Positions 45,055 to 54,503 are shown, numbered from the stretch's first letter. The stretch: 64,000 nucleotides of DNA from Saccharomonospora amisosensis (GCF_011761185.1 NZ_JAAOYM010000001.1:1054001-1118000); one strand, 5' to 3'. Notes: generated by a model from the sequence alone, not told the origin. Translations and numbers: made by a program.

Positions 45055-47898
45055 ATGCTTCTGAACCGCCTGCTCCGCGCGGGCGAGGGCAAGATGGTCA
45101 AGCGGCTACGCCGCATCGCCGACCACATCAACACCCTCGAGGACGACGTCAAGGACCTCTCCGACGCTGAACTCCAGGCCAAGACCGACGAGTTCCGCAA
45201 GCGCCACTCCGAAGGAGAGTCACTGGACGACCTGCTCCCGGAGGCGTTCGCCGTAGCGCGGGAGGCGGCCAAGCGTGTGCTCGGGCAGCGTCCCTTCGAC
45301 GTACAGCTGATGGGCGCCGCCGCGCTCCACCTCGGCCAGGTCGCCGAGATGAAGACCGGTGAGGGCAAGACGCTCACCAGCGTGCTGGCGGTCTACCTCA
45401 ACGCCATCTCCGGCAAGGGCGTCCACGTCGTCACCACCAACGACTACCTCGCCAAGCGCGACTCCGAGTGGATGGGCCGTATCCATCGGTTCCTCGGCCT
45501 GGAAGTGGGTGCGATCCTCTCCGAGCTGCCTCCCTCCGCGCGACGCGAGGCGTACCACGCGGATGTCACCTATGGCACCAACAACGAGTTCGGCTTCGAC
45601 TATCTGCGCGACAACATGGCGTGGAGCCTCGACGACTGTGTGCAGCGCGGCCACAACTTCGCGATCGTCGACGAGGTTGACTCGATCCTCATCGACGAGG
45701 CACGCACCCCGCTGATCATTTCCGGGCCCGCCGACCAGTCGTCGCGCTGGTACACCGAGTTCGCGCGCATGGCGCCGCTGATGAAGAAGGACGTCCACTA
45801 CGAGGTGGACGAGCGCAAGCGCGCCGTTGGTGTCACCGAGCAGGGTGTCGAGTTCGTCGAGGACCAGCTCGGGATCGACAACCTCTACGAGGCGGCCAAC
45901 ACCCCGCTGGTGGGTTTCCTGAACAACGCGTTGAAGGCCAAGGAGCTCTACCACCGCGACAAGGAGTACATCGTCCGCAACGGCGAGGTGCTCATCGTGG
46001 ACGAGTTCACCGGCCGCATCCTGGCCGGTCGCCGGTTCAACGAAGGCATGCACCAGGCGATCGAGGCCAAGGAAGGCGTGGAGATCAAGGCGGAGAACCA
46101 GACCCTCGCCACGATCACCCTGCAGAACTATTTCCGGCTCTACGACAAGCTCGCGGGCATGACCGGTACCGCCGAAACCGAGGCGGCGGAGTTCCACCAG
46201 ACTTACAAGCTCGGCGTGGTGCCGATCCCGACGAACAAGCCGATGGTCCGGGCCGACCAGGCCGACCTGATCTACAAGACGGAGCAGTCCAAGTTCGAGG
46301 CCGTAGCTGACGACATCGCCGAGAAGAACGAGCGTGGCCAGCCGGTACTCGTCGGCACCACCAGCGTCGAGAAGTCGGAGTACCTGTCCAAACTGCTCGT
46401 CAAGCGGGGCGTCCCGCACGAGGTGCTCAACGCCAAGCAGCACCACCGTGAGGCGCTGATCATCGCCAAGGCCGGTCGCAAGGGTGCGGTCACCGTCGCC
46501 ACCAACATGGCAGGCCGCGGTACCGACATCGTGCTCGGCGGCAACCCCGACATCATCGCCGACGAGGTGCTGCGCGAGCGTGGTCTCGACCCGGTGGAGC
46601 ACTCCGAGGAGTACGAGGCGGCCTGGGCGAAGGTGCTTGAGGAGGTCACCGCCGAATCGGAGGCCGAGGCCGAGGAGGTCATCGCCGCGGGCGGTCTCTA
46701 CGTGCTCGGCACGGAACGCCACGAATCCCGGCGCATCGACAACCAGTTGCGTGGTCGTTCCGGCCGTCAGGGTGACCCAGGCGAGTCCCGCTTCTACCTC
46801 TCCCTCGGCGACGACCTGATGCGCCGATTCAACGCGGCGATGGTGGAACGAGTCATGACCACCATGCGGCTGCCCGACGACGTGCCGATCGAGCACAAGA
46901 TCGTCAGCAGGGCGATCAAGAGCGCTCAGACGCAGGTCGAGCAGCAGAACATGGAGATCCGCAAGAACGTCCTGAAGTACGACGAGGTGCTCAACCAGCA
47001 GCGCAAGGTCATCTACGGCGAGCGCCGCAGGGTGCTCGAGGGTGAGGATCTGCGCGACCAGGTCGAGCACATGCTGCGCGACGTCGTCTCCGCCTACGTC
47101 GACGGCGCCACCGCCGAGGGCTACGCCGAGGACTGGGACCACGAGAAGCTGTGGACGGCGCTCAAGACGCTCTACCCGGTGGGTGTCAGCTGGGAGGAGA
47201 TCGTCGAGGAGGACGACGACGTAGACGCCGACCGGCTGCGGGAGATCCTGCTCGACGACGCCGCGAAGGCCTATGCCAACCGTGAGGCCGAGATCGACGC
47301 GAAGGTCGGCGAGGGCGCGATGCGCGAACTCGAGCGGCGGGTCGTGCTGTCGGTGCTCGACCGTAAGTGGCGCGAGCACCTCTACGAGATGGACTACCTG
47401 AAGGAAGGCATCGGCCTGCGGGCGATGGCCCAGCGCGACCCACTCGTGGAGTACCAGCGCGAGGGCTTCGACATGTTCAACGCGATGCTGGAGTCGCTGA
47501 AGGAAGAAGCGGTCGGCTTCCTGTTCAACCTGCAGGTCGAGCAGGCCGAACCGACTCCGCAGCCGCAGCCGTCCCCGGCGGCGGTACCCGCTCCCGCGGG
47601 CGGGGACGGCCAGCGTGCCGCCGCCTCAGGCGGGCGGCATGCCCGGCAGGTGCCGCCGCAGCCACAGCCGGAGCCGGCCCCCGCCGCGCTGCGGGGCAAG
47701 GGCCTGGACGGTGGCGGCTCCGCGCCTCAGGCCCTGACCTTCTCCGGGCCGTCCGAGGGTGGTGGCGTGCAGTCCCGTGGCACCGGCGACGGCAGCGACG
47801 AGGAAGGCGGAGGGTCGGCCGCGGGTGGTACCAGGCGGGAACGCCGCGCAGCCGCCCGGCAGCAGGCGAAGAAGAACAAGAAGGGCGCCCGCCGCTAG
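45055..47898 (+). CDS. secA: Protein translocase ATPase SecA
   Basis: A 947-residue SecA (SecA1 type). Walker A MKTGEGKT (99-106), Walker B DEVD (206-209), the preprotein cross-linking domain, the second nucleotide-binding fold with [16 protein letters not shown] and [20 protein letters not shown], and the helical scaffold with [18 protein letters not shown] are intact. The C-terminal tail is Pro/Gly-rich, then basic ([10 protein letters not shown]), and lacks the SecB-binding zinc site, as usual in actinobacteria. ATG 45055 has a weak GAGG site. It drives Sec-dependent export, including the lipoproteins encoded in this window. Confidence 0.96.
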   Translation: MLLNRLLRAGEGKMVKRLRRIADHINTLEDDVKDLSDAELQAKTDEFRKRHSEGESLDDLLPEAFAVAREAAKRVLGQRPFDVQLMGAAALHLGQVAEMKTGEGKTLTSVLAVYLNAISGKGVHVVTTNDYLAKRDSEWMGRIHRFLGLEVGAILSELPPSARREAYHADVTYGTNNEFGFDYLRDNMAWSLDDCVQRGHNFAIVDEVDSILIDEARTPLIISGPADQSSRWYTEFARMAPLMKKDVHYEVDERKRAVGVTEQGVEFVEDQLGIDNLYEAANTPLVGFLNNALKAKELYHRDKEYIVRNGEVLIVDEFTGRILAGRRFNEGMHQAIEAKEGVEIKAENQTLATITLQNYFRLYDKLAGMTGTAETEAAEFHQTYKLGVVPIPTNKPMVRADQADLIYKTEQSKFEAVADDIAEKNERGQPVLVGTTSVEKSEYLSKLLVKRGVPHEVLNAKQHHREALIIAKAGRKGAVTVATNMAGRGTDIVLGGNPDIIADEVLRERGLDPVEHSEEYEAAWAKVLEEVTAESEAEAEEVIAAGGLYVLGTERHESRRIDNQLRGRSGRQGDPGESRFYLSLGDDLMRRFNAAMVERVMTTMRLPDDVPIEHKIVSRAIKSAQTQVEQQNMEIRKNVLKYDEVLNQQRKVIYGERRRVLEGEDLRDQVEHMLRDVVSAYVDGATAEGYAEDWDHEKLWTALKTLYPVGVSWEEIVEEDDDVDADRLREILLDDAAKAYANREAEIDAKVGEGAMRELERRVVLSVLDRKWREHLYEMDYLKEGIGLRAMAQRDPLVEYQREGFDMFNAMLESLKEEAVGFLFNLQVEQAEPTPQPQPSPAAVPAPAGGDGQRAAASGGRHARQVPPQPQPEPAPAALRGKGLDGGGSAPQALTFSGPSEGGGVQSRGTGDGSDEEGGGSAAGGTRRERRAAARQQAKKNKKGARR

Positions 47899-47911
47899 CA
47901 GGTGTTCGGTG

Positions 47912-47946
47912 GCGGCCGCGGGTGCCGGTGGGCGCCCCGCGGCCGC
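47912..47946. terminator. Hairpin between secA and the convergent Rv3235-like gene
   Basis: Perfect 11-bp inverted repeat, GCGGCCGCGGG (47912-47922) and CCCGCGGCCGC (47936-47946), 13-base loop, 14 bp after the secA stop. Placed to serve both convergent transcripts. Confidence 0.65.
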
Positions 47947-47988
47947 GTCGCTACCGCCGCGGGTGGCCCTGCCGTCGCGTCAGCGGGT

Positions 47989-48474
47989 TCACCGCATCCG
48001 CCTGCGCGGGGCCAGCACGGTGAACGAGGTGCAGCGCCATCCCTGGTCACCGTGTTCGAACCGGGCCGCAACGGCGGACGCCCGGCCGTAGGCGTAGGCA
48101 GTCCCGCACACTTCCACGGTGCGCTCCGACGGGCGGCAGATGTGTATGTGTCGCAATCCGTAGCGTGTCGCGCTGGCGCGGGTGCGGACACGAAGCGCGT
48201 GGAACAGCGCGGGCGCCAGCCACCCCGCGAGCTGGGCCAGCGGCCGCCGTCCCGTGTGGACCTCGAGCAATGCGGCCAGTACCCCGTGAATCGCACGTCG
48301 GCCGAGTTCCGGCAGTGGCTCACCCTCCGCGTCTCGCTGCCGCGCCTCCTCCAGCAGCTCATCGATCGTCAGCTGCCCCTCCGGTACCGCAGGACCGGGC
48401 GCGGGGCCGCCCCGGTTGACCGGCTCGTACGGGGTGAGCGGAAGCAGTCCGCTTCTCGCCGAGTTCGTCCGCAT
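47989..48474 (-). CDS. Rv3235-like protein of unknown function
   Basis: A 161-residue protein: a Pro/Gly-rich N-terminal part (1-45), then a conserved region LGRRAIHGVLAALLEVHTGRRPLAQLAGWLAPALFHALRVR (about 60-100) and a beta-rich end (ICRPSERTVEVCGTAYAYGRASAVAARFE and WRCTSFTVL). This agrees with the actinobacterial Rv3235 family (Rim-like, probably DUF6459), always close to secA. No enzyme motif seen. ATG behind GGAGGG. Function unknown; constant linkage to secA may reflect a role in export or translation. Confidence 0.75.
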   Translation of the reverse strand: MRTNSARSGLLPLTPYEPVNRGGPAPGPAVPEGQLTIDELLEEARQRDAEGEPLPELGRRAIHGVLAALLEVHTGRRPLAQLAGWLAPALFHALRVRTRASATRYGLRHIHICRPSERTVEVCGTAYAYGRASAVAARFEHGDQGWRCTSFTVLAPRRRMR

Positions 48475-48595
48475 TCGCAGTTCCCTCCAGACTTCTCAAG
48501 GACGGCCCCCCTGACCGCCCGTAGATAAAGAGCAAGAAGCGGCCCGTTTCGACTCAGAAAACGCCCGTACAGGTGAACCCGGTCGGTGTCGTTCG

Positions 48596-48601
48596 TAGGG
48601 T
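48596..48601 (+). promoter_or_regulatory. -10 element of leaderless HAD gene
   Basis: TAGGGT followed by six bases and the GTG at 48608; same geometry as mshB and tmk. Confidence 0.55.
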
Positions 48602-48607
48602 GAGGGC

Positions 48608-49009
48608 GTGCTGAAGGGGATCGTCGTCGACTACGCGGGTGTTCTCACCGACGCTGAGGCGTCCCGCCTGTTTGCCGCGCTGCACCTTGCCCGCGGCCAT
48701 GGGATGCGCACCGCGCTGCTGTCCAACGCCGATGGCGGCGGGCTGGTGCGCGACCGGCTCGCACCGTGGTTCGACGCGATGGTGTTCTCCGGTGAGGTAG
48801 GGCTGGCCAAGCCCGATGTCGAGGTGTATCGGCTCGTCGCGCGACGGCTGGGCCTGACGCCGGGGGAATGCGCGTTCGTGGACGACTCGGCGGGCAACGT
48901 CGCCGGCGCGGTGGCCGCGGGTATGGCTGGTGTGCGGCACGTGTCGGTGGAACAGACGTTGACCGAGTTGGCCGTGCTCTTCACCGGTGTTGTGCCCGGA
49001 ATCGCCTGA
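48608..49009 (+). CDS. Small HAD-superfamily hydrolase-like protein
   Basis: A 133-residue HAD protein. Motif I VVDYAGVLT has the nucleophile Asp (about residue 8) but Ala in place of the second Asp; motif II is LLSNAD, motif III the Lys in GLAKPD and motif IV VDDSAGNV. There is no cap domain between motifs I and II, so it is much shorter than typical HAD-IA enzymes. Loss of the general-acid Asp suggests a weak or altered phosphatase, or a binding protein. GTG start at a leaderless promoter. Function unknown. Confidence 0.8.
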   Translation: MLKGIVVDYAGVLTDAEASRLFAALHLARGHGMRTALLSNADGGGLVRDRLAPWFDAMVFSGEVGLAKPDVEVYRLVARRLGLTPGECAFVDDSAGNVAGAVAAGMAGVRHVSVEQTLTELAVLFTGVVPGIA

Positions 49010-49072
49010 CGCGCGGGAGCTGGTCGGCTACGCTCGTGTACCGGTTGGTGACCGTCAGCGGGGAGGGCTTGG

Positions 49073-49567
49073 ATGGCCGACCGAGTGTCGAGTGGGGAGC
49101 GTAACGCTGCCTTGGACATCTTCGCGGGGAGTTCGAGCGCGGTCGCCGCGGTGCAGGGTGTCTTCGGGCCTGCGGGCGCGGCGGTTGGCGCGGCGAAGGT
49201 CGGTGCCGCGATGGCCGGTGCTACAGCGGGCGCTGCCTCCGGCTCTTGGGCCTTCGACCGGGAGCAGATCGACGCGGTGATCCGCCAGTGGGAAGACCTG
49301 AGAGACGACCTCGAGCAAGATCGGCAGTCGATCAACTCGATGATCAGGAATGCGGTTCCTCCGTCATCTGACGACCCGAGTGGTCAATTCGTGAAGTCGA
49401 TTCTCGACGGGTTGCGTTCGTTGGACGAATCGAACAGTTCCATGGCCGAGTACGTGCAGGATTTCCTTGACAAGTTGTACAAGGCGAGGAACGTCATCAG
49501 TCAGACCGAAACGGACAACACAGATCCGTTTCGGTCGGCAACGTCCCCTTCGGATAAGTCACTATGA
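49073..49567 (+). CDS. Small helical protein of a type VII secretion-linked module
   Basis: A 164-residue protein that I cannot assign to a named family. A Gly/Ala-rich hydrophobic stretch (about 28-60, GPAGAAVGAAKVGAAMAGATAG) is followed by two long helices (about 64-92 and 104-142), a size and helix layout like the actinobacterial ESX-associated WXG100/PE-like partners. ATG 49073 follows GGGGAGGG. The stop overlaps the DUF3558 gene by four bases. Base composition is clearly lower in G+C than its neighbours. A role as secreted partner of the PPE-like protein two genes on is inferred from context. Confidence 0.55.
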   Translation: MADRVSSGERNAALDIFAGSSSAVAAVQGVFGPAGAAVGAAKVGAAMAGATAGAASGSWAFDREQIDAVIRQWEDLRDDLEQDRQSINSMIRNAVPPSSDDPSGQFVKSILDGLRSLDESNSSMAEYVQDFLDKLYKARNVISQTETDNTDPFRSATSPSDKSL

Positions 49568-50223
49568 AGGACCAAACAGTGCTTCGTGCGGCACTCCTGC
49601 TGTCGACCATAGCAGCAATGATCGCCATCGCGGGATGTTCCGGAAAGGAGCCGGGTACGCCCACAAATCCCTCGGATGATGCGCAGCGGTTGCCCGTGTC
49701 GAGTTCCGGCCAGACAGAGAACGGTGACGTTCCGGCCGTTGCGGATGAGCTGGATATGTCGCCGTATCTGGCTCGACCGTGTGAACTCGTTCAGGCCGAG
49801 ACGATGGAGTCTTTGGGCTATACAGCTCCGGGAAAGACGATGACCGCAGAAGACGACAGCATCTCGGAGTTGACCGGACCTTCGTGTGGATGGAATATGT
49901 CCGATACTGCCGCCTCGCTGACATTGACAGTGCAGACCGGTAACCGGGAGGCGGGCATGGGAGGACTACAGGGTATGTATGACGCCTACCAGAACGGGCA
50001 GTTCGAATACTGGGAACCCACAACGGTAGGTGACTACCCGGCGGCCTACAGCGGGCTTTCAGACAGACGTACTGAAGGCGACTGTGGGCTCGTAGTAGGT
50101 GTAGCGAATGACCTGGCCTTCTCTGTGGACGCCAATCTATACCGAGAATCGCCCCGGGAGGCGTGTCCGGCCGCCAAAAGGTTGGCGACCGCAGTGGTCA
50201 ATACACTCAAGAGCGGTTCGTAG
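49564..50223 (+). CDS. DUF3558-family lipoprotein
   Basis: A 219-residue lipoprotein: signal peptide with lipobox AIAGC (Cys 25), a disordered Pro/Ser/Asp linker to about residue 60, then the DUF3558 domain (DMSPYLARPCELVQAETMESLGY; GPSCGWNM; CGLVVGVANDLAFSVD; ACPAAKRLATAVVNTL) with four cysteines likely in two disulfides. DUF3558 genes are abundant in Pseudonocardiaceae and often adjoin PPE/EspG genes; the role is unknown. ATG overlaps the preceding stop (ATGA). Codon use is less GC-biased than in the core genes around. Confidence 0.82.
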   Translation: MKDQTVLRAALLLSTIAAMIAIAGCSGKEPGTPTNPSDDAQRLPVSSSGQTENGDVPAVADELDMSPYLARPCELVQAETMESLGYTAPGKTMTAEDDSISELTGPSCGWNMSDTAASLTLTVQTGNREAGMGGLQGMYDAYQNGQFEYWEPTTVGDYPAAYSGLSDRRTEGDCGLVVGVANDLAFSVDANLYRESPREACPAAKRLATAVVNTLKSGS

Positions 50224-50239
50224 TGGAGGCGGTTGACAC

Positions 50240-51490
50240 ATGCCTGATGGATGGAGCGGCCGCGAGATTTACGAAAACTTTCAAGGCGCGAAAGGGACTG
50301 ACCGATTGCAGGCCATCGCCGAGGCGATGGTCAAGCTGCGAAATACCTACGGGCAACGGGCAGCGTCGATCGCGCGTATCAAGTCGGAGATGGAGTCGGC
50401 TTGGACCGGGGAGGGTGGCGAAAGCGCGCGGGACGGCGCGAGCCCACTGATGCCCGCACTGCTCGGCTCGGCCGTCAGTATGGACGCCACTGCTCAGTCG
50501 CTGCAGCACCAAAGCACCGACTGGCACAACGCCGCCAACTCGGTGGAGCCGGTGCCTCCGATGCCGGAGAAGCCGAGTCCGTGGACCAGTGGGCTCAAGG
50601 CTGCCATCCCGATCGTCGGTCCTGGCATCGTTGCCGACGAGCAGGAGGCATACCAGGCGGGAGCTGAGGCACACAACCGGGCCGCGCAGCACAACGTGCA
50701 GGTCTTTTCCACCTACGCGACCCAGACCACCACAAACTCAGAGGTTCCACGAAACTACGAGGTGCTGCAGCCGAGCAATGCCGAGATCTCGATCTCCAGC
50801 ACCGGGCCGAGCTCCGTTTCCGGTGACCTGAACGCCGGCGCGGACTTCACCCGTGGAACCACTGGGCAGGCCACGGTCAGTCCTGGCGGCACGATGTCTG
50901 GTTCGGTCGCGGGATCGGTGCCCTCGGCCGGTCCCCTCACGCCCGCCGCTGGTTCCGGCGGCGGGCCGGCGCACTCGGTCAACCCGACGGGTACGGCGGC
51001 GACCACCGCGCCGTATCCGGTCGGGACGTCCGGAACCGAGCGCACCAGGCAGGAGAGGGCGAAGCAGGCGTTCGGGGCGTTGCCCGGCACCGGCAGGTCG
51101 GGCGGAAACCGCGGCGCGGGCGACTCCGGCGGAACTCGTGGTGGAGGCGCTGGGGAGCGCGCGGGCAGCCGCCTCTACGGTCCGGGCGGCCGTGGCGCCG
51201 GCGCCGAAGGGGCGGGCGGTCGCGCGCCGGGCGAGGTCGCTCGGGGTGGCGCGCGGGCAACGGGAGCCGGCTTGCCCGGCACGGCGGCCGCCACAGCCGA
51301 AGCTGCCGCCGCCAGGAGCGCCGCCCCGGCCAGAGGCGCGGGAATGGCGCCCGTGGGCGCCGGCGCGGGCCGCGGTAAGGGCGGTGAGGACGAAGAGCAC
51401 CAGCGTCCCGCGTTTCTGCAGGAGAACGACCCGGACGAGACCTTCATCGGCGACCTCGGCAAGACGGCACCGCCGGTGATCGGGGAGTGA
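50240..51490 (+). CDS. PPE/WXG-like secreted protein with Gly/Ala-rich tail
   Basis: A 416-residue protein. The N-terminal 180 residues are helical with a WTG turn (about residue 55, ESAWTGEGGESARDG) and the PPE-like second hairpin; the middle and C-terminal 230 residues are Gly/Ala/Thr/Pro-rich and low complexity, ending in an acidic tail LQENDPDETF...TAPPVIGE. This layout is that of actinobacterial PPE-type ESX substrates. ATG 50240 follows GGAGG. The stop overlaps the EspG-like chaperone gene by four bases, matching PPE-EspG pairing. No ESX core gene (eccB, eccC, eccD, mycP) lies in the window. Confidence 0.75.
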   Translation: MPDGWSGREIYENFQGAKGTDRLQAIAEAMVKLRNTYGQRAASIARIKSEMESAWTGEGGESARDGASPLMPALLGSAVSMDATAQSLQHQSTDWHNAANSVEPVPPMPEKPSPWTSGLKAAIPIVGPGIVADEQEAYQAGAEAHNRAAQHNVQVFSTYATQTTTNSEVPRNYEVLQPSNAEISISSTGPSSVSGDLNAGADFTRGTTGQATVSPGGTMSGSVAGSVPSAGPLTPAAGSGGGPAHSVNPTGTAATTAPYPVGTSGTERTRQERAKQAFGALPGTGRSGGNRGAGDSGGTRGGGAGERAGSRLYGPGGRGAGAEGAGGRAPGEVARGGARATGAGLPGTAAATAEAAAARSAAPARGAGMAPVGAGAGRGKGGEDEEHQRPAFLQENDPDETFIGDLGKTAPPVIGE

Positions 51491-52230
51491 GGTCCGGCAG
51501 AGTCGACCTGCCACTGTCGGCTCTGGCGGGCGTCGTCGAACGGGAAGGTGTGGGGTCGCTGCACCTCGCACTTCAGCCGGAGCCGATGTGGTTACCACAG
51601 GATGAGCGCGGCGATGCCGAGTCGCGTGTGGACAAGTACCTCGCCGACGCTGGGCTCGTCGACGGCCGGGGCCGGGTGGACGCCGACTTCCTGGACTGGT
51701 TGCCGCTGCTCACCCATGCCTCGGTGGAGTACTACGGTTGGCTCAACCACGGCGACACCACGTGGAGCGTTCTCGCGGCATCGCGGGGCCTGCAGGGGCT
51801 GCTCGCGGTGCGGAGGGACGAGCGGGTGAGCCTCGCTCCGGTCAGCAGGCACGAACTGCCGCAGGCAGCGGTGGGGCAACTGCCCGACCTCGTTCCCGGC
51901 GGCGGTACCCACTGGTCGGTACGGGTCTGCGAGCTGCGGGAGGCTGGTGAACGCGGACCGAACGAAAGGGCACTGCCCAACGAGATTCGCGAGATCGTCA
52001 AGGTGCTGCGGCGGCCGGTCGCCGGTGGCGGCGAACTGTACGTGGCCGAGCGGGACGACGTCGGTCGCTATCGGAGGCTGGCCGACCCACTGCACTATGT
52101 GGACACCGACTGGGGCAGATACCTCAACTACACCAGCGGTTGCGGCGCCGATAGCGTGGTGCACATGGCGCCGGGCGACCCGGGCGCCATGGTTTCGGCG
52201 CTGGAAGTGCTTCGCGCCTGCCTGCGCTAA
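51487..52230 (+). CDS. EspG-family ESX secretion chaperone
   Basis: A 247-residue EspG-like protein: an N-terminal strand region (VDLPLSALAGVVEREGVGSLHLALQPEPMWLP), central LPLLTHASVEYYGWLNHGDTTWSVLAASRGLQGLLAVRRDERV and a C-terminal region RYRRLADPLHYVDTDWGRYLNYTSG. EspG proteins bind the tip of PE-PPE dimers in the cytosol and keep them soluble for type VII export. GTG start overlaps the PPE-like gene (GTGA). It ends tail to tail with the RNA methyltransferase gene, sharing four bases. Confidence 0.8.
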   Translation: MRSGRVDLPLSALAGVVEREGVGSLHLALQPEPMWLPQDERGDAESRVDKYLADAGLVDGRGRVDADFLDWLPLLTHASVEYYGWLNHGDTTWSVLAASRGLQGLLAVRRDERVSLAPVSRHELPQAAVGQLPDLVPGGGTHWSVRVCELREAGERGPNERALPNEIREIVKVLRRPVAGGGELYVAERDDVGRYRRLADPLHYVDTDWGRYLNYTSGCGADSVVHMAPGDPGAMVSALEVLRACLR

Positions 52231-52991
52231 TCCCGCTGCCGACGCCGCACCAGTTCGAAACACAGCACGGCCGCGGCGGCGGAGACGTTCAGCGACTCCA
52301 CCTCGCCCGGCATCGGGATCGTCACCCAACCGGCCACCTGGGAGGCGACCTCGTCGCTGACGCCCGCGCTTTCGCCACCGAGCACGAACGCCACCCGCGC
52401 GGGCAGTTCGACCTCGAACAGCGAGCGCGCACCCGATGCGCCGAGTGCGTAAACCGTGTACCCGGACTCGGTGAGTTGCTCGACCGCATCCCCCGCGGTG
52501 CGGCAGCGCAGCACCGGTGCGCGAAAGGCCACCCCAGCGGAGGCCTTCACCACAAGCGGGTCCAGCGCGGCGACACCTCGCCGGGGTACGACGATGCCCG
52601 CCAGACCCGCCGCCGTGGCGGTGCGCAGGATCATCCCGACGTTGGCCTGCGTCGTGATGCCGTCGAGTACCAGTACCGGCGAAGGCGGGGGACGATCTGC
52701 CAGCGCGGCAGCCAGCGGGCGCATCCGGGGGGCGACGACGTCGGCCACCACACCCTGGTCCTGCTTGCCGTTGCCCGCGAGCACCTTGACTCGGTGCGCG
52801 CTGGCCCGGCGCACCTCGACGCCCGCCGACCTCGCGGCTCGCTCGATCTCGGTAACAGCCGGTCCCCGCGCGATGTCGGCCAGTATCACCTTGTTGACTT
52901 CCAGCGTGGGGTCGGTGAGTGCCTCCAGCACGGGTTTACGCCCGTACACGGTCAGGAAGCGGTCCTTGGGGGACACCGCCTGCTCACTCAC
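52227..52991 (-). CDS. TrmH/SpoU-family RNA 2'-O-methyltransferase (RlmB-like)
   Basis: A 254-residue SPOUT methylase. The N-terminal substrate-binding domain (about 10-85; VYGRKPVLEAL) is followed by the catalytic knot with motif 1 DGITTQANVGMILRTATAAGL (about 106-126), motif 2 FVLGGESAGVSDEV and motif 3 IPMPGEVESLNVSAAAAVLCFELVR. It methylates a ribose 2'-OH in rRNA or tRNA using S-adenosylmethionine; the exact target cannot be fixed. GTG at 52991 gives the VSEQ start; GAGACT lies seven bases upstream of it, so it may be leaderless. The much longer open frame upstream overlaps the divergent acyltransferase gene and is spurious. Confidence 0.88.
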   Translation of the reverse strand: MSEQAVSPKDRFLTVYGRKPVLEALTDPTLEVNKVILADIARGPAVTEIERAARSAGVEVRRASAHRVKVLAGNGKQDQGVVADVVAPRMRPLAAALADRPPPSPVLVLDGITTQANVGMILRTATAAGLAGIVVPRRGVAALDPLVVKASAGVAFRAPVLRCRTAGDAVEQLTESGYTVYALGASGARSLFEVELPARVAFVLGGESAGVSDEVASQVAGWVTIPMPGEVESLNVSAAAAVLCFELVRRRQRD

Positions 52992-53081
52992 AGGTGGCAG
53001 TCTCGCACAGCCTCCGAACCGGGTGCGCCGCGAGGAGGTCGCATCCGGTGCTGGGCGAGAGCGGGTCGGCCGGATTTCTGT

Positions 53082-53087
53082 CAGGAT
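53082..53087 (+). promoter_or_regulatory. Possible -10 element of leaderless WS/DGAT-like gene
   Basis: CAGGAT with six bases to the ATG at 53094. It fits the leaderless form seen elsewhere here apart from the first base; the AGGA within it could instead serve as a weak ribosome site. Confidence 0.35.
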
Positions 53088-53093
53088 CGCGTC

Positions 53094-54503
53094 ATGGCCG
53101 ATCGTCTCTCCGCGCTGGACGCCTCGTTCCTGTATGTGGAGACCCCCACCACGCCGATGCATGTCGGAAGCGTGGCGATCTTCGAGCGGCCGCGGTCGGG
53201 GTTCGGCTACCGGCAACTCCTCGCGCTCATCGAGCACAGGCTCGGTTACCTTCCGCGCTACCGGCAGCGGGTGCTGCAGGTGCCCGGCCACCTCGCAAGA
53301 CCGGTGTGGGTCGACGACGTCGACTTCGACCTCAACTACCACGTCCGCCGCTCCGCGCTGCCTGAGCCGGGTGACACCAGGCAGTTGTTCGAGCTGGTGG
53401 CAAGGCTCATGGCCCGGCCGCTGGACCGCGAGCGCCCGTTGTGGGAGACCTATTTCGTGGAGGGTCTGGCGGCGGGCAGGGTCGCGCTCGTGACCAAAGC
53501 CCACCAGTCGATGATCGACGGGGTCGGCACTGTCGACCTCGGCCAACTCATCCTCGACAGCACGCCGACACGGCGGGAGGCAGGCGACGACCTCACCTGG
53601 ACGGCTCGCCGCCCACCCAACCGCACGCAACTCGTGCTCGACGCGATCGAGGAGACCGCGCGGCGGCCGGGCGAGCTGGTGGACAACGCTCGCTCCGCCG
53701 TTCGAGACCTGGCCAGCGCTGCCGAGAAGACGCTCACCGCTGTCGGAGGAGTCGCCACGATGCTGCGTTCGGTGCTGCGGCCACCGCCGTCGGGGCCGCT
53801 CAACGCACACGTCAGTGGCGGCAGGGTGTTCGCGGGAGTGCGGACCGGCCTCGACGACTACCGGGCCGTGCGTGCCAGGCATGGCTGTGCCGTGAACGAC
53901 ATCATTTTCGCCGTGCTCACCGGTGCGCTGCGGGAGTGGCTCGCCTCACGCGGCGACCTGCTCAGTTCGGAGGCGACGGTGCGGGCGCTGGTGCCGCTGG
54001 CCGTGCTCGACCCTGACACGGCCGAGTTCTCGCCTGCCGGGCTGGTGAACAACCGGGTGGAGCCGTGCCTGATCGACCTTCCGGTCGGTGAGCCGAACCC
54101 GGTGTTGCGGTTGCAGCACATCGCACACGCCATGGCCGAGCAGTTGGATTCCGAACGCTCGGTGGCCGCGCGGGCGATGCTCAAGGTGGGTGGGTTCGCG
54201 CCCGCGACCATGCAGGCGCTCGCGGCTCGCGCGGCGAGCCCGTTCTCCGGACGGCTCTTCAACGTGCTCGTCACCAACTCGCCGGGCCCGCAGCAGCCGC
54301 TGTTCGCGGGCCCGGCGAGAATGAGCGAGATCTATCCGGTCGTGCCGCTCGCGCGAGACCAGGCGCTCGCGGTCGGTGTCACCTCCTATCACGGCAGTGT
54401 CTACTTCGGATTAAACGGGGACAGGAAGGCGCTGTCCGACGTGGACGTCCTCGCGGGGATGATTACCGAATCGCTAGAGGAACTGAAAGGGACTGACTGG
54501 TGA
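53094..54503 (+). CDS. Wax ester synthase/diacylglycerol acyltransferase-like protein
   Basis: A 469-residue protein of the WS/DGAT (AtfA/Tgs) family: MADRLSALDASFLYVETPTTPMHVGSVAIF at the start, RPLDRERPLWE, the active-site region KAHQSMIDG (about residue 140), NDIIFAVLTGALREWL, and NVLVTNSPGPQQPLF near the C-terminus. The family motif HHxxxDG here reads HQSMIDG, lacking the second (catalytic) histidine. It corresponds in place to Rv3234c/Rv3233c of M. tuberculosis. Its GTGA overlap couples it to the Rv3231c-like gene. Triacylglycerol synthesis is therefore uncertain. Confidence 0.85.
   Translation: MADRLSALDASFLYVETPTTPMHVGSVAIFERPRSGFGYRQLLALIEHRLGYLPRYRQRVLQVPGHLARPVWVDDVDFDLNYHVRRSALPEPGDTRQLFELVARLMARPLDRERPLWETYFVEGLAAGRVALVTKAHQSMIDGVGTVDLGQLILDSTPTRREAGDDLTWTARRPPNRTQLVLDAIEETARRPGELVDNARSAVRDLASAAEKTLTAVGGVATMLRSVLRPPPSGPLNAHVSGGRVFAGVRTGLDDYRAVRARHGCAVNDIIFAVLTGALREWLASRGDLLSSEATVRALVPLAVLDPDTAEFSPAGLVNNRVEPCLIDLPVGEPNPVLRLQHIAHAMAEQLDSERSVAARAMLKVGGFAPATMQALAARAASPFSGRLFNVLVTNSPGPQQPLFAGPARMSEIYPVVPLARDQALAVGVTSYHGSVYFGLNGDRKALSDVDVLAGMITESLEELKGTDW

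Noticed and set aside
45220-47379. 719-codon minus-strand open frame opposite secA
   Set aside because: Shadow of secA by codon-position GC bias; its translation shows no domain.
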